A stretch of DNA of 64,000 bases from Pseudoalteromonas sp. R3. Lineage in GTDB: Bacteria; Pseudomonadota; Gammaproteobacteria; Enterobacterales; Alteromonadaceae. A program made the position numbers and the translations under genes. A model generated the notes under the pieces. That model was not told the DNA's origin. It did no database searches and was given only the letters and a program-made list of their open reading frames with translations. The stretch is from the NCBI RefSeq assembly GCF_004014715.1, contig NZ_CP034835.1, positions 3,906,001 through 3,970,000 on the forward strand, given 5' to 3'. Shown in pieces: positions 10,238 to 18,929 of this stretch (position 1 is the stretch's first letter; every line of letters starts with the position of its first letter).

Positions 10238-10849
10238 ATGGCTAAATGGATCTTGGGCTTAACGGGCGGGATTGGGGCCGGTAAAACAACGGTATCCGAC
10301 TTTCTGAATCGATTAGGAATTGTCGTTGTAGATGCAGATATTGTTGCCAGAGAAGTTGTTGAACCCGGTAGCGATGGATTAGCTGCCATTGTTACCCACT
10401 TTGGGGAGCAGATACTGACAACTGAAGGGACGCTTGACCGCCAGGCATTGCGTGAAACCATTTTTAGCGATGAAAAAGAAAAACTCTGGCTCAACACCTT
10501 ATTACATCCGATGATCAGAGAGCAGCTATTAGCTCAGTTAACCCGCGCCCAGAGCGATTATGTGATTTTGTCAGCACCTTTGCTATTTGAAAACGGACTT
10601 GAGCAATATTGTGACAAAACACTGCTCGTCGATGTCCCTGTCGAAGTCCAGATTGCGCGAACCTGCAAAAGGGACAATAGTCAGCGGCAGCAAATTGAAC
10701 GCATCATAGAAGCACAAATGAGTAGAGCTGATAAACGCGACAAAGCCGACTTTATTCTCGACAATGACCAACCTATTGAAGCAATGCACAAACAACTGAA
10801 CACATTGCATCAAACCTTTTTACAGCAGGCCGCAGCAAACCATGCTTGA
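10238..10849 (+). CDS. coaE: Dephospho-CoA kinase
   Basis: CoaE phosphorylates the 3'-hydroxyl of dephospho-CoA in the last step of coenzyme A synthesis. The 203-residue length is typical, with a P-loop GLTGGIGAGKTT at residues 6-17, the DADIVAREVVEPG substrate segment and the RQALRE region. It is four bases after pilD, presumably cotranscribed with it, as in many gammaproteobacteria. Usually zapD or yacG follows; here pilB comes next and no zapD is seen before yacG. Confidence 0.96.
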   Translation: MAKWILGLTGGIGAGKTTVSDFLNRLGIVVVDADIVAREVVEPGSDGLAAIVTHFGEQILTTEGTLDRQALRETIFSDEKEKLWLNTLLHPMIREQLLAQLTRAQSDYVILSAPLLFENGLEQYCDKTLLVDVPVEVQIARTCKRDNSQRQQIERIIEAQMSRADKRDKADFILDNDQPIEAMHKQLNTLHQTFLQQAAANHA

Positions 10850-10956
10850 TATGTGTTGAACAGACTCTGACATAGCCCAGATCGTCATCAATTCTCTATC
10901 CGCATCTAAGCATTTTTGCTACATTTAGTGTAACTCGTTGAAGTCTTAAGAGCATT

Positions 10957-12633
10957 ATGGAACATCACTCGCCATTACTGAGAAAGTTTATTACCCTTGG
11001 CAAACTGACTGCTGAGCAGGTCAAAGCCAAACAAGCCGACGCCCACTCCACCGCTGAACTTATTTGTCTGTGCAGCGGCATGAGCGGTCAGGAAATGGCC
11101 GAGCAATGTCTGGACCTTTTCAGAGTCCCCTACTTTGACCTAAGCGGTTTTGATATTACTCAGGTACCTAAAGAGCTGGTAAAGGAAAAACTGATCCGCC
11201 AACACCACCTGCTGCCACTGGTTAAAAAGGACAGAAAACTCTTCATTGCCACGTCAGATCCGACTGACTACGGGGCATTTGAAAACTTTGAGTTCAGTAC
11301 CGGTTTACAGTGTGAGGTTGTCGTCGTAGATTACAAACTGCTCGATCAGAAAATTGATCAGCTCTTTGACGACAATAGTAGCCTGAGCCTCAGTGAAGAC
11401 GAGTTTAAAGAATTCGCCAGTCTGGATGTCGAAGACGAACCAAAAACACAAAACACGGACGAAGAGAAAGATGATGCGCCAATTATTGTCTACATCAATA
11501 AAATTTTGATGGATGCGATAAAAAAAGGCGCTTCGGATCTCCACTTCGAACCTTATGAAAAAAAATACCGAGTGCGTTTTCGTATTGATGGCTTATTACA
11601 CGAAATGGCCAGTCCGCCACACGCGCTGTCCAGCCGCTTATCAGCTCGTATCAAGGTTATGTCACACCTGGATATCGCAGAGAAGCGCAAACCACAGGAT
11701 GGCCGCATTAAACTGAAAATCTCGGAGCGCAAGAGTATTGATTTTCGTGTCAGTACACTGCCTACCATGTGGGGCGAAAAGATTGTAATGCGGATCCTGG
11801 ATTCATCCGCCGCGAAACTGGGGATCGATGCTCTAGGCTATGAGGCTGACCAAAAAGACATGTACCTCAATGCCCTAGAGCAACCACAAGGGATGATACT
11901 GGTGACCGGCCCAACCGGTTCGGGTAAAACGGTTTCTTTGTATACTGGTCTGAATATACTCAATAAACCAGAGCGAAATATCAGCACCGCGGAAGACCCA
12001 GTGGAAATCAACCTCGAAGGGATCAATCAGGTTCAAATTAACACCAAAGCCGATATGACCTTTGCAAATGCCCTGCGGGCATTCCTGCGTCAGGATCCCG
12101 ATGTTGTCATGGTTGGTGAGATCCGGGATCTGGAAACCGCCGAGATTGCCATCAAAGCTGCACAAACAGGTCACCTGGTGATGAGTACCCTGCACACCAA
12201 TTCAGCTTCAGAAACCCTGACCCGACTGCTCAACATGGGTGTCCCCGCCTATAACGTGGCAAGTTCAGTCAGTCTTATCATTGCACAGCGCCTGGCCCGG
12301 CGTCTCTGCCCCAAGTGTAAAGTGCCAGAAGATCTGCCAGCAGAAGAATTGCAACGTCAGGGCTTTAGCGAGGAGCAGATACAAAACATGACAGTCTATT
12401 CACCCAAAGGATGCGATCACTGTACTGATGGCTATAAAGGGCGTGTGGGCATTTATGAAGTGATGAAAATCACACCGGAGATCTCTCACGCTATCATGGA
12501 TGGCGGTAATTCTCTGGAAATCGCTGAACTGGCTACCAAACAGGGCTTTGCGAATCTGAGACAATCTGGACTGAAAAAAGCAGCTGATGGGATCACTTCA
12601 CTGGCGGAAGTAAACCGGGTTACCAACTACTAA
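10957..12633 (+). CDS. pilB: Type IV pilus assembly ATPase PilB
   Basis: PilB is the hexameric cytoplasmic motor that drives pilus extension. The 558-residue protein carries an N-terminal MshEN-type domain (about residues 1-150), then the GspE-type ATPase with the Asp box, Walker A GPTGSGKT near residue 318, the [12 protein letters not shown]alker B segment, the His box ([14 protein letters not shown]), and a C-terminal zinc site with CPKC and CDHC. Its place is unusual: pilB normally lies between pilA and pilC, whereas here it follows coaE with a 107-base gap that probably holds its own promoter. The pilus set is otherwise complete in this cluster, apart from the frameshift in pilC. Confidence 0.96.
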   Translation: MEHHSPLLRKFITLGKLTAEQVKAKQADAHSTAELICLCSGMSGQEMAEQCLDLFRVPYFDLSGFDITQVPKELVKEKLIRQHHLLPLVKKDRKLFIATSDPTDYGAFENFEFSTGLQCEVVVVDYKLLDQKIDQLFDDNSSLSLSEDEFKEFASLDVEDEPKTQNTDEEKDDAPIIVYINKILMDAIKKGASDLHFEPYEKKYRVRFRIDGLLHEMASPPHALSSRLSARIKVMSHLDIAEKRKPQDGRIKLKISERKSIDFRVSTLPTMWGEKIVMRILDSSAAKLGIDALGYEADQKDMYLNALEQPQGMILVTGPTGSGKTVSLYTGLNILNKPERNISTAEDPVEINLEGINQVQINTKADMTFANALRAFLRQDPDVVMVGEIRDLETAEIAIKAAQTGHLVMSTLHTNSASETLTRLLNMGVPAYNVASSVSLIIAQRLARRLCPKCKVPEDLPAEELQRQGFSEEQIQNMTVYSPKGCDHCTDGYKGRVGIYEVMKITPEISHAIMDGGNSLEIAELATKQGFANLRQSGLKKAADGITSLAEVNRVTNY

Positions 12634-12704
12634 ATCCCGGCTCCCCCGTGACTGTGTGACTGCTGCAAAGTACAATAGAGTAAAATAGTTATGCTGAGGT
12701 GCTT

Positions 12705-12947
12705 ATGCCTGTATCTGTAAAATGTCCTACCTGCCAGGCCGCCGTTGTCTGGTCGGCACAAAGCCCACATCGCCCTTTTTGCTCGAAACGCTGCCAGCTC
12801 ATTGATTTAGGTGAGTGGTCAGAAGAGAACAATAAGATCTCAACGCCACTTAACAGTGCGGATTTATCGCCTGAAGCAGCACGGGATATGGTGGAAGACT
12901 TGGAAGCCTTATTGGCCAAAAATGACGATAGTTTCTTTAAAGACTAA
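12705..12947 (+). CDS. yacG: DNA gyrase inhibitor YacG, zinc-ribbon protein
   Basis: YacG is a small zinc-ribbon protein that binds GyrB and inhibits DNA gyrase in E. coli. The 80-residue product has the four-cysteine site CPTC and FCSKRC in its first 30 residues, followed by a mostly acidic C-terminal tail. The ATG at 12705 follows GAGG at 12696-12699 with five-base spacing; a GTG two codons upstream is open but overlaps that site. It sits in its usual pil-coaE neighbourhood and is closed by a strong terminator. Confidence 0.92.
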   Translation: MPVSVKCPTCQAAVVWSAQSPHRPFCSKRCQLIDLGEWSEENNKISTPLNSADLSPEAARDMVEDLEALLAKNDDSFFKD

Positions 12948-12958
12948 TCGATACAACG

Positions 12959-12989
12959 ACAAAGCCCGAATAAATCATTCGGGCTTTGT
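12959..12989. terminator. Bidirectional terminator between yacG and cpxP
   Basis: A perfect 13-bp stem, ACAAAGCCCGAAT with ATTCGGGCTTTGT and a 5-base loop, has A- and T-rich stem ends on both strands. It lies between two convergent genes. Confidence 0.85.
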
Positions 12990-13005
12990 GTCTTTGTCCA
13001 GTGGC

Positions 13006-13515
13006 TCAGGACGATTGATGCTGATGGTGTTTTTTCCCCATCCGTTTATGGCGTAACTGCTTAAGCTTGTCACGCTGCTCTTCTGTCAGAATATGGAAGA
13101 CTTTGTGTTGCGTCTCCAGTCTGATCAACATCATGTCACGCTTTTGAGGCTGAAATTGCTCCAGTAACACCTGTGCTTGTGCTTTATCAAATTGCTCGGC
13201 CTCGATCAGTGCCTTAAATGCGCTGTGATGCTCACCTCTGTCGTTATCACCACGTAGAGACTGAACTTGCTCCTTCTGTGCGTCGAAAATACTTTTTAGC
13301 TCAGCTTGCTGGCTTTCAGTCAGCTCAAGGTGCTTCACAGCACGTTTTGATAACAGCATATGGCCCATCGCTTTCATTGGCTTCGCGTGCCTGGCCTGAG
13401 CCTGTTCCCCTGCCGTGTCGGTGTCAGCCAGAACCGCGCCGCTGCCAGCCATAATAGAAGCAAGCAACAACGCATTAAATGTGTGGCGAATTTTCATCTT
13501 GGTGTGTGTCGTCAT
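13006..13515 (-). CDS. CpxP/Spy-like periplasmic stress protein
   Basis: A small secreted helical protein of the Spy/CpxP family, which act as periplasmic chaperones and, for CpxP, as inhibitors of the CpxA kinase. It has a signal peptide (RHTFNALLLASIMAGSGAVLA) and the two diagnostic LTxxQ motifs, in LELTESQQ and ILTEEQRDKL, with a His/Lys-rich end. ATG 13515 has an AGGAG site upstream; an ATG six codons later is possible. It is divergent from cpxR with two CpxR-type boxes between them, which matches known control of cpxP. It could be called Spy rather than CpxP, but the position favours CpxP. Confidence 0.85.
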   Translation of the reverse strand: MTTHTKMKIRHTFNALLLASIMAGSGAVLADTDTAGEQAQARHAKPMKAMGHMLLSKRAVKHLELTESQQAELKSIFDAQKEQVQSLRGDNDRGEHHSAFKALIEAEQFDKAQAQVLLEQFQPQKRDMMLIRLETQHKVFHILTEEQRDKLKQLRHKRMGKKHHQHQSS

Positions 13516-13581
13516 AATAGCGTCTCCTGTTAAGTTAGGTTCAACTTTAGCAACGCCAGAGCAAAGCAACGTCAAGGTCGT

Positions 13582-13596
13582 GTAAAGTTTTGTCAA
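13582..13596. promoter_or_regulatory. CpxR-type box, one mismatch
   Basis: GTAAA-N5-GTCAA matches the CpxR consensus GTAAA-N5-GTAAA with one mismatch. It lies about 70 bases in front of cpxP on the cpxP side of the divergent region. Confidence 0.55.
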
Positions 13597-13646
13597 GAGC
13601 TGTTGCAGCCCTTACACATCCCGAGTTTCAGTATCATTTCCAGAGA

Positions 13647-13661
13647 GTAAAGAAGTGTAAA
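13647..13661. promoter_or_regulatory. CpxR-type box, perfect match
   Basis: GTAAA-GAAGT-GTAAA is an exact fit to GTAAA-N5-GTAAA. It is about 60 bases before the cpxR start and 130 bases from cpxP, so it could serve both divergent genes and allow positive autoregulation. Confidence 0.7.
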
Positions 13662-13723
13662 GTCAGCCATCTAGCCTCTATAGTAAGGTAAGATAGGCGT
13701 GGGAAGAGTGATTGAGTGACAGT

Positions 13724-14410
13724 ATGAGCGCGAAAGTACTGGTAATAGACGACGATAGAGGCTTGTGTGAGCTTCTGCAAGACTATCTGCAAGACGAAGG
13801 GTTTGATGTTCACACCGCGAATACCGGCCCTGTGGGACTGGATATGGCGTTAGACCGGGAGTTTGATGTGATCCTGCTGGATGTGATGTTACCCCAGCTG
13901 GATGGCTTTGAAGTGCTCAAAGCATTGCGTGCAAAAAAAATGACCCCTGTGATCATGTTGACCGCCAAAGGTGATGATTTTGACCGTATCTTCGGACTTG
14001 AACTTGGTGCCGATGATTACATTCCAAAACCATTCAATCACAGAGAATTACTGGCACGGATCAAAGCCATTACTCGCCGTGTCGCCCATTTACTTCATAG
14101 CACAACAGGTCCGTGCTTCGAATATCACGAACTCGCGTTGGATTTATCCTCACGCACCGCAAGCATCAAAGGCACACCACTGCCATTGACCGGCACAGAG
14201 TATGAAATGCTCCACCAGCTTATGAAATCAGCGGGCCAGACCGTGACTAAACAGAGCTTGTCTCAAACTGTACTGGGACGCCCTCTGACACCTTATGACA
14301 GGTCCGTGGATATGCATGTCAGTAACGTGCGGAAAAAAATCGCAGTACATAGTACACATACTTACATCAAGACCTTGCGAGGTTCTGGCTATATTTTCCT
14401 TAAGGCATGA
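13724..14410 (+). CDS. cpxR: CpxR-family envelope-stress response regulator
   Basis: An OmpR-type DNA-binding response regulator. The receiver domain has the acidic pocket (IDDD, residues 8-11), phosphoacceptor Asp53 in VILLDVMLPQLDG, Thr in MLTAK and Lys in YIPKPF; the C-terminal winged helix contains LTGTEYEML and the RSVDMHVSNVRKK recognition segment. The start MSAKVLVIDDD matches the short N terminus of CpxR; a TTG four codons upstream has a better-placed GGAAG, so the start is not settled. It is one base from the kinase gene and divergent from a CpxP-like gene, supporting CpxR rather than another OmpR-family member. Confidence 0.9.
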   Translation: MSAKVLVIDDDRGLCELLQDYLQDEGFDVHTANTGPVGLDMALDREFDVILLDVMLPQLDGFEVLKALRAKKMTPVIMLTAKGDDFDRIFGLELGADDYIPKPFNHRELLARIKAITRRVAHLLHSTTGPCFEYHELALDLSSRTASIKGTPLPLTGTEYEMLHQLMKSAGQTVTKQSLSQTVLGRPLTPYDRSVDMHVSNVRKKIAVHSTHTYIKTLRGSGYIFLKA

Positions 14411-14411
14411 A

Positions 14412-15791
14412 ATGAGGAAGTACTTACTGATAAAAATCTTTCTGTGGTTCTGGGGCACAATTGCCGCCACGCTATTTGTGCTGATGAGTATAAGCCTGTT
14501 ACAACCAGACATACTGGAAACGCGCCGCATCAGCCCTGCCATGATGAAAAACCTGCACCATCTAAAACGTAGCATAGAACGACGAGTACAGAGCCGACCA
14601 GAGCAGGCTCTGGGCACCTTGTTACCAGGTCGTCATCGCAATCACGGACCAAAAATTTACTTACGTCACAGCGATGAACAACTCAATATTTTGAGCCACG
14701 CCACACTTCGGGAGTGGGACTTATCTTTGCTGAACTTTACCACCAGTGCGCAACCACAGGTTGTCGATACCGAGCGCTATCGTGCATACGGTCCACTGGA
14801 TATTCAGCTGCATGGAGAAACATATCAGTTGTTTCAGCTAATGGACCACCGCGATCCACATATTCTGACAAAGATCCGAATGCTACCCAACTGGGCAAAA
14901 CTGACGGTGTTAGTACTGGCAAGTTTTGCATTTAGTCTTTGGTTTGCACGCGGATTGTTAAAACCTGTGCGTCAGCTACAACAGGCAGCCGCCTCCCTCG
15001 CCCTGGGAAAGCTGGATGCACGAGCAGGGATTAACGTTTCGCGCCAGGATGAATTAGGACAGTTGGGTAAAGATTTTGACCAAATGGCGAACCGCCTGCA
15101 GGCTCATGTGATACAACAAAAACGGTTACTGGCTGATATTTCCCACGAATTGCGCTCCCCCTTAACCAGATTACAGATGGCAAATGGCATTGCCAGTGAT
15201 AAAGCCCCTGCACCTTTACTGCCTTACTTGCAGCGCGTTGAAAAAGAAGCACATTTACTTGAGCATATGCTGAGTGATATTTTGCAACTGTCCCGACTAG
15301 AATCCCAGCAACTGGTGATCACCCCTCATCCAATTTCATTGGCCGAGCTATTAGAACCGATTCTTGATGACGCCAGGTTTGAAGGTCAGCAATTGGGAAA
15401 ACAGGTCGATTGGCAAACAATACCTGATATGACATTAACAGTTGATGCAGCCTTACTAAATCGCGCATTCGAAAACATTCTACGTAACGCTATTAAATAC
15501 GCCAATAAACAGGTTAGTTTGTCGATACTGTGCAATGATGAGCAACTCACTGTCACGATCAGCGACGATGGCCCAGGTGTTAGCGAGGCTATGCTGGAAA
15601 AACTATGTATCCCCTTTTTCAGGGCCTCCCAAGCGCGTACCCCAGAAGGTACATCCGAACCAGGTGGGTTCGGGTTGGGGCTGGCAATTGCGCAGCACGC
15701 TGTAAAAGTGCATCATGGTCATATTCAGTTTAGTAATCACTCTGGTCTGCGTGTTACCGTAACGCTGCCAATAAGCAACCATGTATTATAG
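14412..15791 (+). CDS. cpxA: CpxA-family sensor histidine kinase
   Basis: An inner-membrane sensor kinase partnered with CpxR. The 459-residue protein has an N-terminal membrane helix (LLIKIFLWFWGTIAATLFVL), a periplasmic sensor region to about residue 155, a second helix (LTVLVLASFAFSLWFARGLL), a HAMP domain, the H box ISHELRSPLTRLQ with the phosphorylated His, an N box (FENILRNAIKYAN), and G boxes ISDDGPGV and GFGLGLAIA. The ATG at 14412 follows the cpxR stop by one base, so translation is coupled. The pldB-like gene overlaps its 3' end by 11 bases. Confidence 0.9.
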   Translation: MRKYLLIKIFLWFWGTIAATLFVLMSISLLQPDILETRRISPAMMKNLHHLKRSIERRVQSRPEQALGTLLPGRHRNHGPKIYLRHSDEQLNILSHATLREWDLSLLNFTTSAQPQVVDTERYRAYGPLDIQLHGETYQLFQLMDHRDPHILTKIRMLPNWAKLTVLVLASFAFSLWFARGLLKPVRQLQQAAASLALGKLDARAGINVSRQDELGQLGKDFDQMANRLQAHVIQQKRLLADISHELRSPLTRLQMANGIASDKAPAPLLPYLQRVEKEAHLLEHMLSDILQLSRLESQQLVITPHPISLAELLEPILDDARFEGQQLGKQVDWQTIPDMTLTVDAALLNRAFENILRNAIKYANKQVSLSILCNDEQLTVTISDDGPGVSEAMLEKLCIPFFRASQARTPEGTSEPGGFGLGLAIAQHAVKVHHGHIQFSNHSGLRVTVTLPISNHVL

Positions 15792-16797
15792 CGAAAGCAC
15801 ACACTTAGCAGAAAACCTTATCCACATCCGGGCGCACTGGGAGCGTTGCCACAAAGGCACATTTTCCAGTGGGCTAGGACCACTCTTTTACGCCAGCCAT
15901 ATTCCTGAGCGGGCAAAATTTGCCGTTGTTCTAGTCAATGGCCGCATTGAATCAGCGCATAAATATCAGGAGCTAATGTGGGAGCTCGCCCGCAACCAAA
16001 TCGCCGTTTTCACCTTTGATCACCCGGGCCAGGGCCTATCCGGGCGCTTCCTTGCCAATTTACATATTGGCCATATTGACACCTTTACACAATATGGCGA
16101 TTGCCTCGATGCATTTATGCAAGAAGTGGTAACCTCACAGTGGCAAGGTGATACGATTATATTGGCACACTCTATGGGAGGAGCGATTGCGTGTGATTAT
16201 TTATCCCGTTTCACCACTTCTGTTAACGGTGCATTTCTCAGCGCGCCAATGTTTGCGATCAATACCGCCCCTTACCCTGCCTGGTTTGCTCATGGTGTTG
16301 CATCAACAGCCTGCCTGCTAGGCCTGGGAAAACGTTATGCGATTGGTCAGGCTGACTACTTGCCAAAAACCTTCGAAGATAATGAGTTGACCCAGTGTCC
16401 ACACCGTTACGCATTATTCAGACAACTATACCAGGACAACCCGGGGTTACAGCTCGGTGGTGTTAGCTTCCGCTGGCTTCAGCAGGCACTGAGTTTTACT
16501 CGCAACATCGAGCAATTGCAGATAAACCTGCCACTGAGTATCGCCAGTGCTGAATATGACACTATCGTCTGTCCAACAGCCCATGAACAGTTTGCACAAC
16601 GTCTAACGCATTGTCAGATACAGTCCTATCCAGGTAAACACGAGCTACTGTGTGAAATAGACACCATTCGGCGTGCGGTGCTGGCTCAGTTTTATACTTT
16701 TTCCGAACAGCTCCTTGGCTGTCAGCCCCCCTCACCAAACACCGCCACTTACATTGTGGATGAAGTCGGTGATACGGACAGTGACACCGGGTCCTGA
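15781..16797 (+). CDS. Alpha/beta hydrolase, lysophospholipase L2 (PldB)-like
   Basis: A 338-residue alpha/beta hydrolase of the PldB/monoglyceride-lipase type, which releases fatty acids from lysophospholipids. Visible elements are the oxyanion region FTFDHPGQGLSGR, the nucleophile elbow AHSMGG (Ser near residue 131), a candidate acid in SAEYDTIV, and a catalytic His in YPGKHELLCE. No signal peptide is evident. It overlaps cpxA by 11 bases, so it is very likely in the cpxRA transcript and may be part of the envelope-stress response. Its last 49 bases overlap fieF on the opposite strand. Substrate is inferred from family only. Confidence 0.82.
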   Translation: MYYSESTHLAENLIHIRAHWERCHKGTFSSGLGPLFYASHIPERAKFAVVLVNGRIESAHKYQELMWELARNQIAVFTFDHPGQGLSGRFLANLHIGHIDTFTQYGDCLDAFMQEVVTSQWQGDTIILAHSMGGAIACDYLSRFTTSVNGAFLSAPMFAINTAPYPAWFAHGVASTACLLGLGKRYAIGQADYLPKTFEDNELTQCPHRYALFRQLYQDNPGLQLGGVSFRWLQQALSFTRNIEQLQINLPLSIASAEYDTIVCPTAHEQFAQRLTHCQIQSYPGKHELLCEIDTIRRAVLAQFYTFSEQLLGCQPPSPNTATYIVDEVGDTDSDTGS

Positions 16798-17648
16798 TGG
16801 ATCAGGATATCCATTTCCGACTCAAAAGCGGCTTTAATATGTGCTACGACTTCATCACTGATCTCATGCGCACGAGCCAATGGAATATGGTCGTCCAGTT
16901 CCAGGTGCAGCTGTACAAACTTCACCTTGCCACTTTGTCGGGTGCGCAAATCATGTACTCCATAAACCTCTTCATGGCTGGACGCCAGCAGAATGATCTC
17001 AGTTTTTTCTTCGTCAGGCAGCTCTTTATCCATCAAGTGATCCGCACTTTCTCGGGCTATTTCCCAACAATTGTAAAGCAGATAAGCAGCAACACCTATC
17101 GCAAACAAAGCATCGGCATGCTCTACCTGCCAGTGGCTCAACAACAGCGCCGTCAACACGGCCAGGTTCAGTAGAATGTCCCCTTTATAATGTAAAGAGT
17201 CGGCTTTAATGGCAATTGACTGGGTCCGCTTAACCACATGATGCTGCACAATAACGACAGCCAATGTGCAGCCTACAGCAAACAAGCTAACCCATACACC
17301 CAACAGGCTATGCTGAATTGCGACCGGATTAAACAAACGCTCAATACCATGAAAAGTTAATAAACAGGCTGAGCCGGCAATAAATGCAGCCTGTCCAAGG
17401 CCCGCCAAGGCTTCCGCTTTGCCATGACCAAAACGATGATCATCGTCTGCAGGGCGAAGCGCATAACTGAGTACTAAGAAACTCATCATAGATGCACTGA
17501 CATCCAGTAAGGAATCCGTCAGCGACCCCAACATTGCAGCACTGCCAGACGCCAACCAGGCCCAGGCCTTAGCTGTGATCATCAATGCCGCCATTGCGAG
17601 TGTAAAAATACTGGAAAATCGGACTAAAAAGTCATAATTGTGGGACAC
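16749..17648 (-). CDS. fieF: Cation-efflux pump FieF (CDF family)
   Basis: FieF is an inner-membrane proton-coupled exporter of ferrous iron and zinc. The 299-residue protein has about six membrane segments, the metal-site aspartates in SLTDSLLDVS and in KADSLHYKGD, the HRFGHGK loop, and a C-terminal cytoplasmic metal-binding domain containing VHDLRTRQSG, with a His in the VQLHLELD segment. Length matches E. coli FieF (300). It converges on, and overlaps, the pldB-like gene by 49 bases, so part of the C-terminal tail is encoded opposite that gene. No metal-responsive operator was recognised upstream. Confidence 0.93.
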   Translation of the reverse strand: MSHNYDFLVRFSSIFTLAMAALMITAKAWAWLASGSAAMLGSLTDSLLDVSASMMSFLVLSYALRPADDDHRFGHGKAEALAGLGQAAFIAGSACLLTFHGIERLFNPVAIQHSLLGVWVSLFAVGCTLAVVIVQHHVVKRTQSIAIKADSLHYKGDILLNLAVLTALLLSHWQVEHADALFAIGVAAYLLYNCWEIARESADHLMDKELPDEEKTEIILLASSHEEVYGVHDLRTRQSGKVKFVQLHLELDDHIPLARAHEISDEVVAHIKAAFESEMDILIHQDPVSLSVSPTSSTM

Positions 17649-17844
17649 TTATTACCTCAACAACCTCGTAAAACTCCTGTTTAGGCTTATCTTATAGTGT
17701 AAGTCATGAAAATGAAAAATTAGTGACGCGACTTTAAAATATTGGCCAGGTATGTGCCCTTGTGCTGTACAAAGGTTACACCCTGGCTTTTAGCCTCCCC
17801 ACCGGATGCGCTATACTGCAGGCAACATTATTTTGAGGTTATCC

Positions 17845-18309
17845 ATGTTAGACATCGTATTGTATCAGCCTGAAATTCCCCCTAATACAGGCAACATTAT
17901 TCGCCTGTGTGCAAACACAGGGTTTTCGTTACACCTGATTGAGCCTCTGGGTTTTGACTGGGACGACAAACGCGTCAGACGTGCCGGTCTGGATTACCAT
18001 GAATTCAGCGAAGTTAAGCGTTACCCCTCTTTGGATGCATATCTGCAAGCGCGCAAACCCAATAGAGTTTTTGCATGCACCACTAAAGGAACACGATACC
18101 ACCACGAACCTGACTATCAGAGCGGTGATTGTTTGCTGTTTGGACCTGAGACTCGGGGCTTGCCAGAAGAGCTCATTTTCTCCCTTCCGCCGGAACAACG
18201 TCTGCGGATCCCGATGCGACCGGATAGCAGGAGCATGAACCTGTCAAACGCAGTGTCGGTTTTTGTCTATGAATCGTGGCGTCAAATGGGATTTGATGGC
18301 GCGGTTTAA
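17845..18309 (+). CDS. trmL: tRNA (cytidine(34)-2'-O)-methyltransferase TrmL
   Basis: TrmL is a SPOUT-class enzyme that 2'-O-methylates the wobble base of leucine tRNAs using S-adenosylmethionine. The 154-residue protein starts [18 protein letters not shown], the conserved N terminus, and has the SPOUT knot motifs GPETRGLP and [19 protein letters not shown]. An in-frame upstream ATG at 17806 would add 13 non-conserved residues, so 17845 is preferred. TATACT at 17812-17817 may be its -10 element, though the -35 is weak. A terminator follows. Confidence 0.95.
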   Translation: MLDIVLYQPEIPPNTGNIIRLCANTGFSLHLIEPLGFDWDDKRVRRAGLDYHEFSEVKRYPSLDAYLQARKPNRVFACTTKGTRYHHEPDYQSGDCLLFGPETRGLPEELIFSLPPEQRLRIPMRPDSRSMNLSNAVSVFVYESWRQMGFDGAV

Positions 18310-18323
18310 TATCCAATATGAAT

Positions 18324-18349
18324 GAAGCCACCGATAGGTGGCTTCTTTT
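18324..18349. terminator. Terminator between trmL and hpf
   Basis: A perfect 9-bp stem, GAAGCCACC with GGTGGCTTC and a GATA loop, is followed by TTTT on the plus strand. It lies between convergent genes and could work both ways. Confidence 0.8.
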
Positions 18350-18358
18350 ACTTTATCT

Positions 18359-18715
18359 CTAATTCAGGTTCATTTCCTGAATGATCTCGTGGGCGATTGG
18401 CGGAGTCGTACTCACAGGTTTTTCATGTTTGTTGGCCTTGAGCTGACCTTTTCTGTGTTTTAGTGCCGCATCTAACTTTTTAGCAGCATTAGCGATGGCC
18501 GGATACATGACATCGTCTTCTCCTCTTACAGATATCCGGGCGCCTGAATAATTGGTGTTGATCTCAGTATAAAATTTCTTGTGTTCCTTACTGACTATGA
18601 CATCTATCGACAACAGCGACGGGAAGTGGTTAGCTACTTTGGCAAACTTTTCATCAACGTGTTGCTTTACGGCTTCTGTCATATCTACATGGTGGCCTGA
18701 AAGGTTAATTTTCAT
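18359..18715 (-). CDS. hpf: Ribosome hibernation-promoting factor (HPF/YfiA family)
   Basis: A ribosome-associated protein that binds the 30S decoding region in stationary phase or stress and stops translation. The 118-residue sequence begins MKINLSGHHVDMTEAVKQHV and keeps the family pattern of beta-alpha-beta-beta-beta-alpha with the basic, RNA-facing LDAALKHRKGQLKANKH segment. An ATG at 18769 would add 18 unrelated residues, so 18715 is used. Its length is nearer to short HPF/YfiA than to the long form with a dimerisation domain. Which of the two paralogues it is cannot be decided here. Confidence 0.9.
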   Translation of the reverse strand: MKINLSGHHVDMTEAVKQHVDEKFAKVANHFPSLLSIDVIVSKEHKKFYTEINTNYSGARISVRGEDDVMYPAIANAAKKLDAALKHRKGQLKANKHEKPVSTTPPIAHEIIQEMNLN

Positions 18716-18886
18716 AAGCGCTCCCTTTTGTTGTTTACCTATTACTAAGTATTGGAGCGAAAGACACAATTCTCAAGCATAAATTTAAGATTTTTGTCAT
18801 CAAACTGAATTTATTTGTGATAGATCACGGTAGCGTATGAGTTGGAGAGAAAGTGTTCTGAGAAGGACTGATTTTTTAATGAACAG

Positions 18887-18914
18887 GCCAGGTTTCTGAT
18901 ACAAGCAACCTGGC
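18887..18914 (-). terminator. Possible terminator after the YjbH-like gene
   Basis: GCCAGGTT and AACCTGGC form an 8-bp stem with a 12-base loop just past the stop of the minus-strand gene. There is no T tract directly after it, so confidence is low. Confidence 0.4.
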
Positions 18915-18929
18915 ACTGTGTTGGTCGGC

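Noticed and set aside
18829..18836. GGTAGCGT, the core of the RfaH ops element, on the plus strand
   Set aside because: It points toward trailing sequence of minus-strand genes, with no plus-strand polysaccharide operon downstream and no JUMPStart context. An 8-base match is expected by chance.
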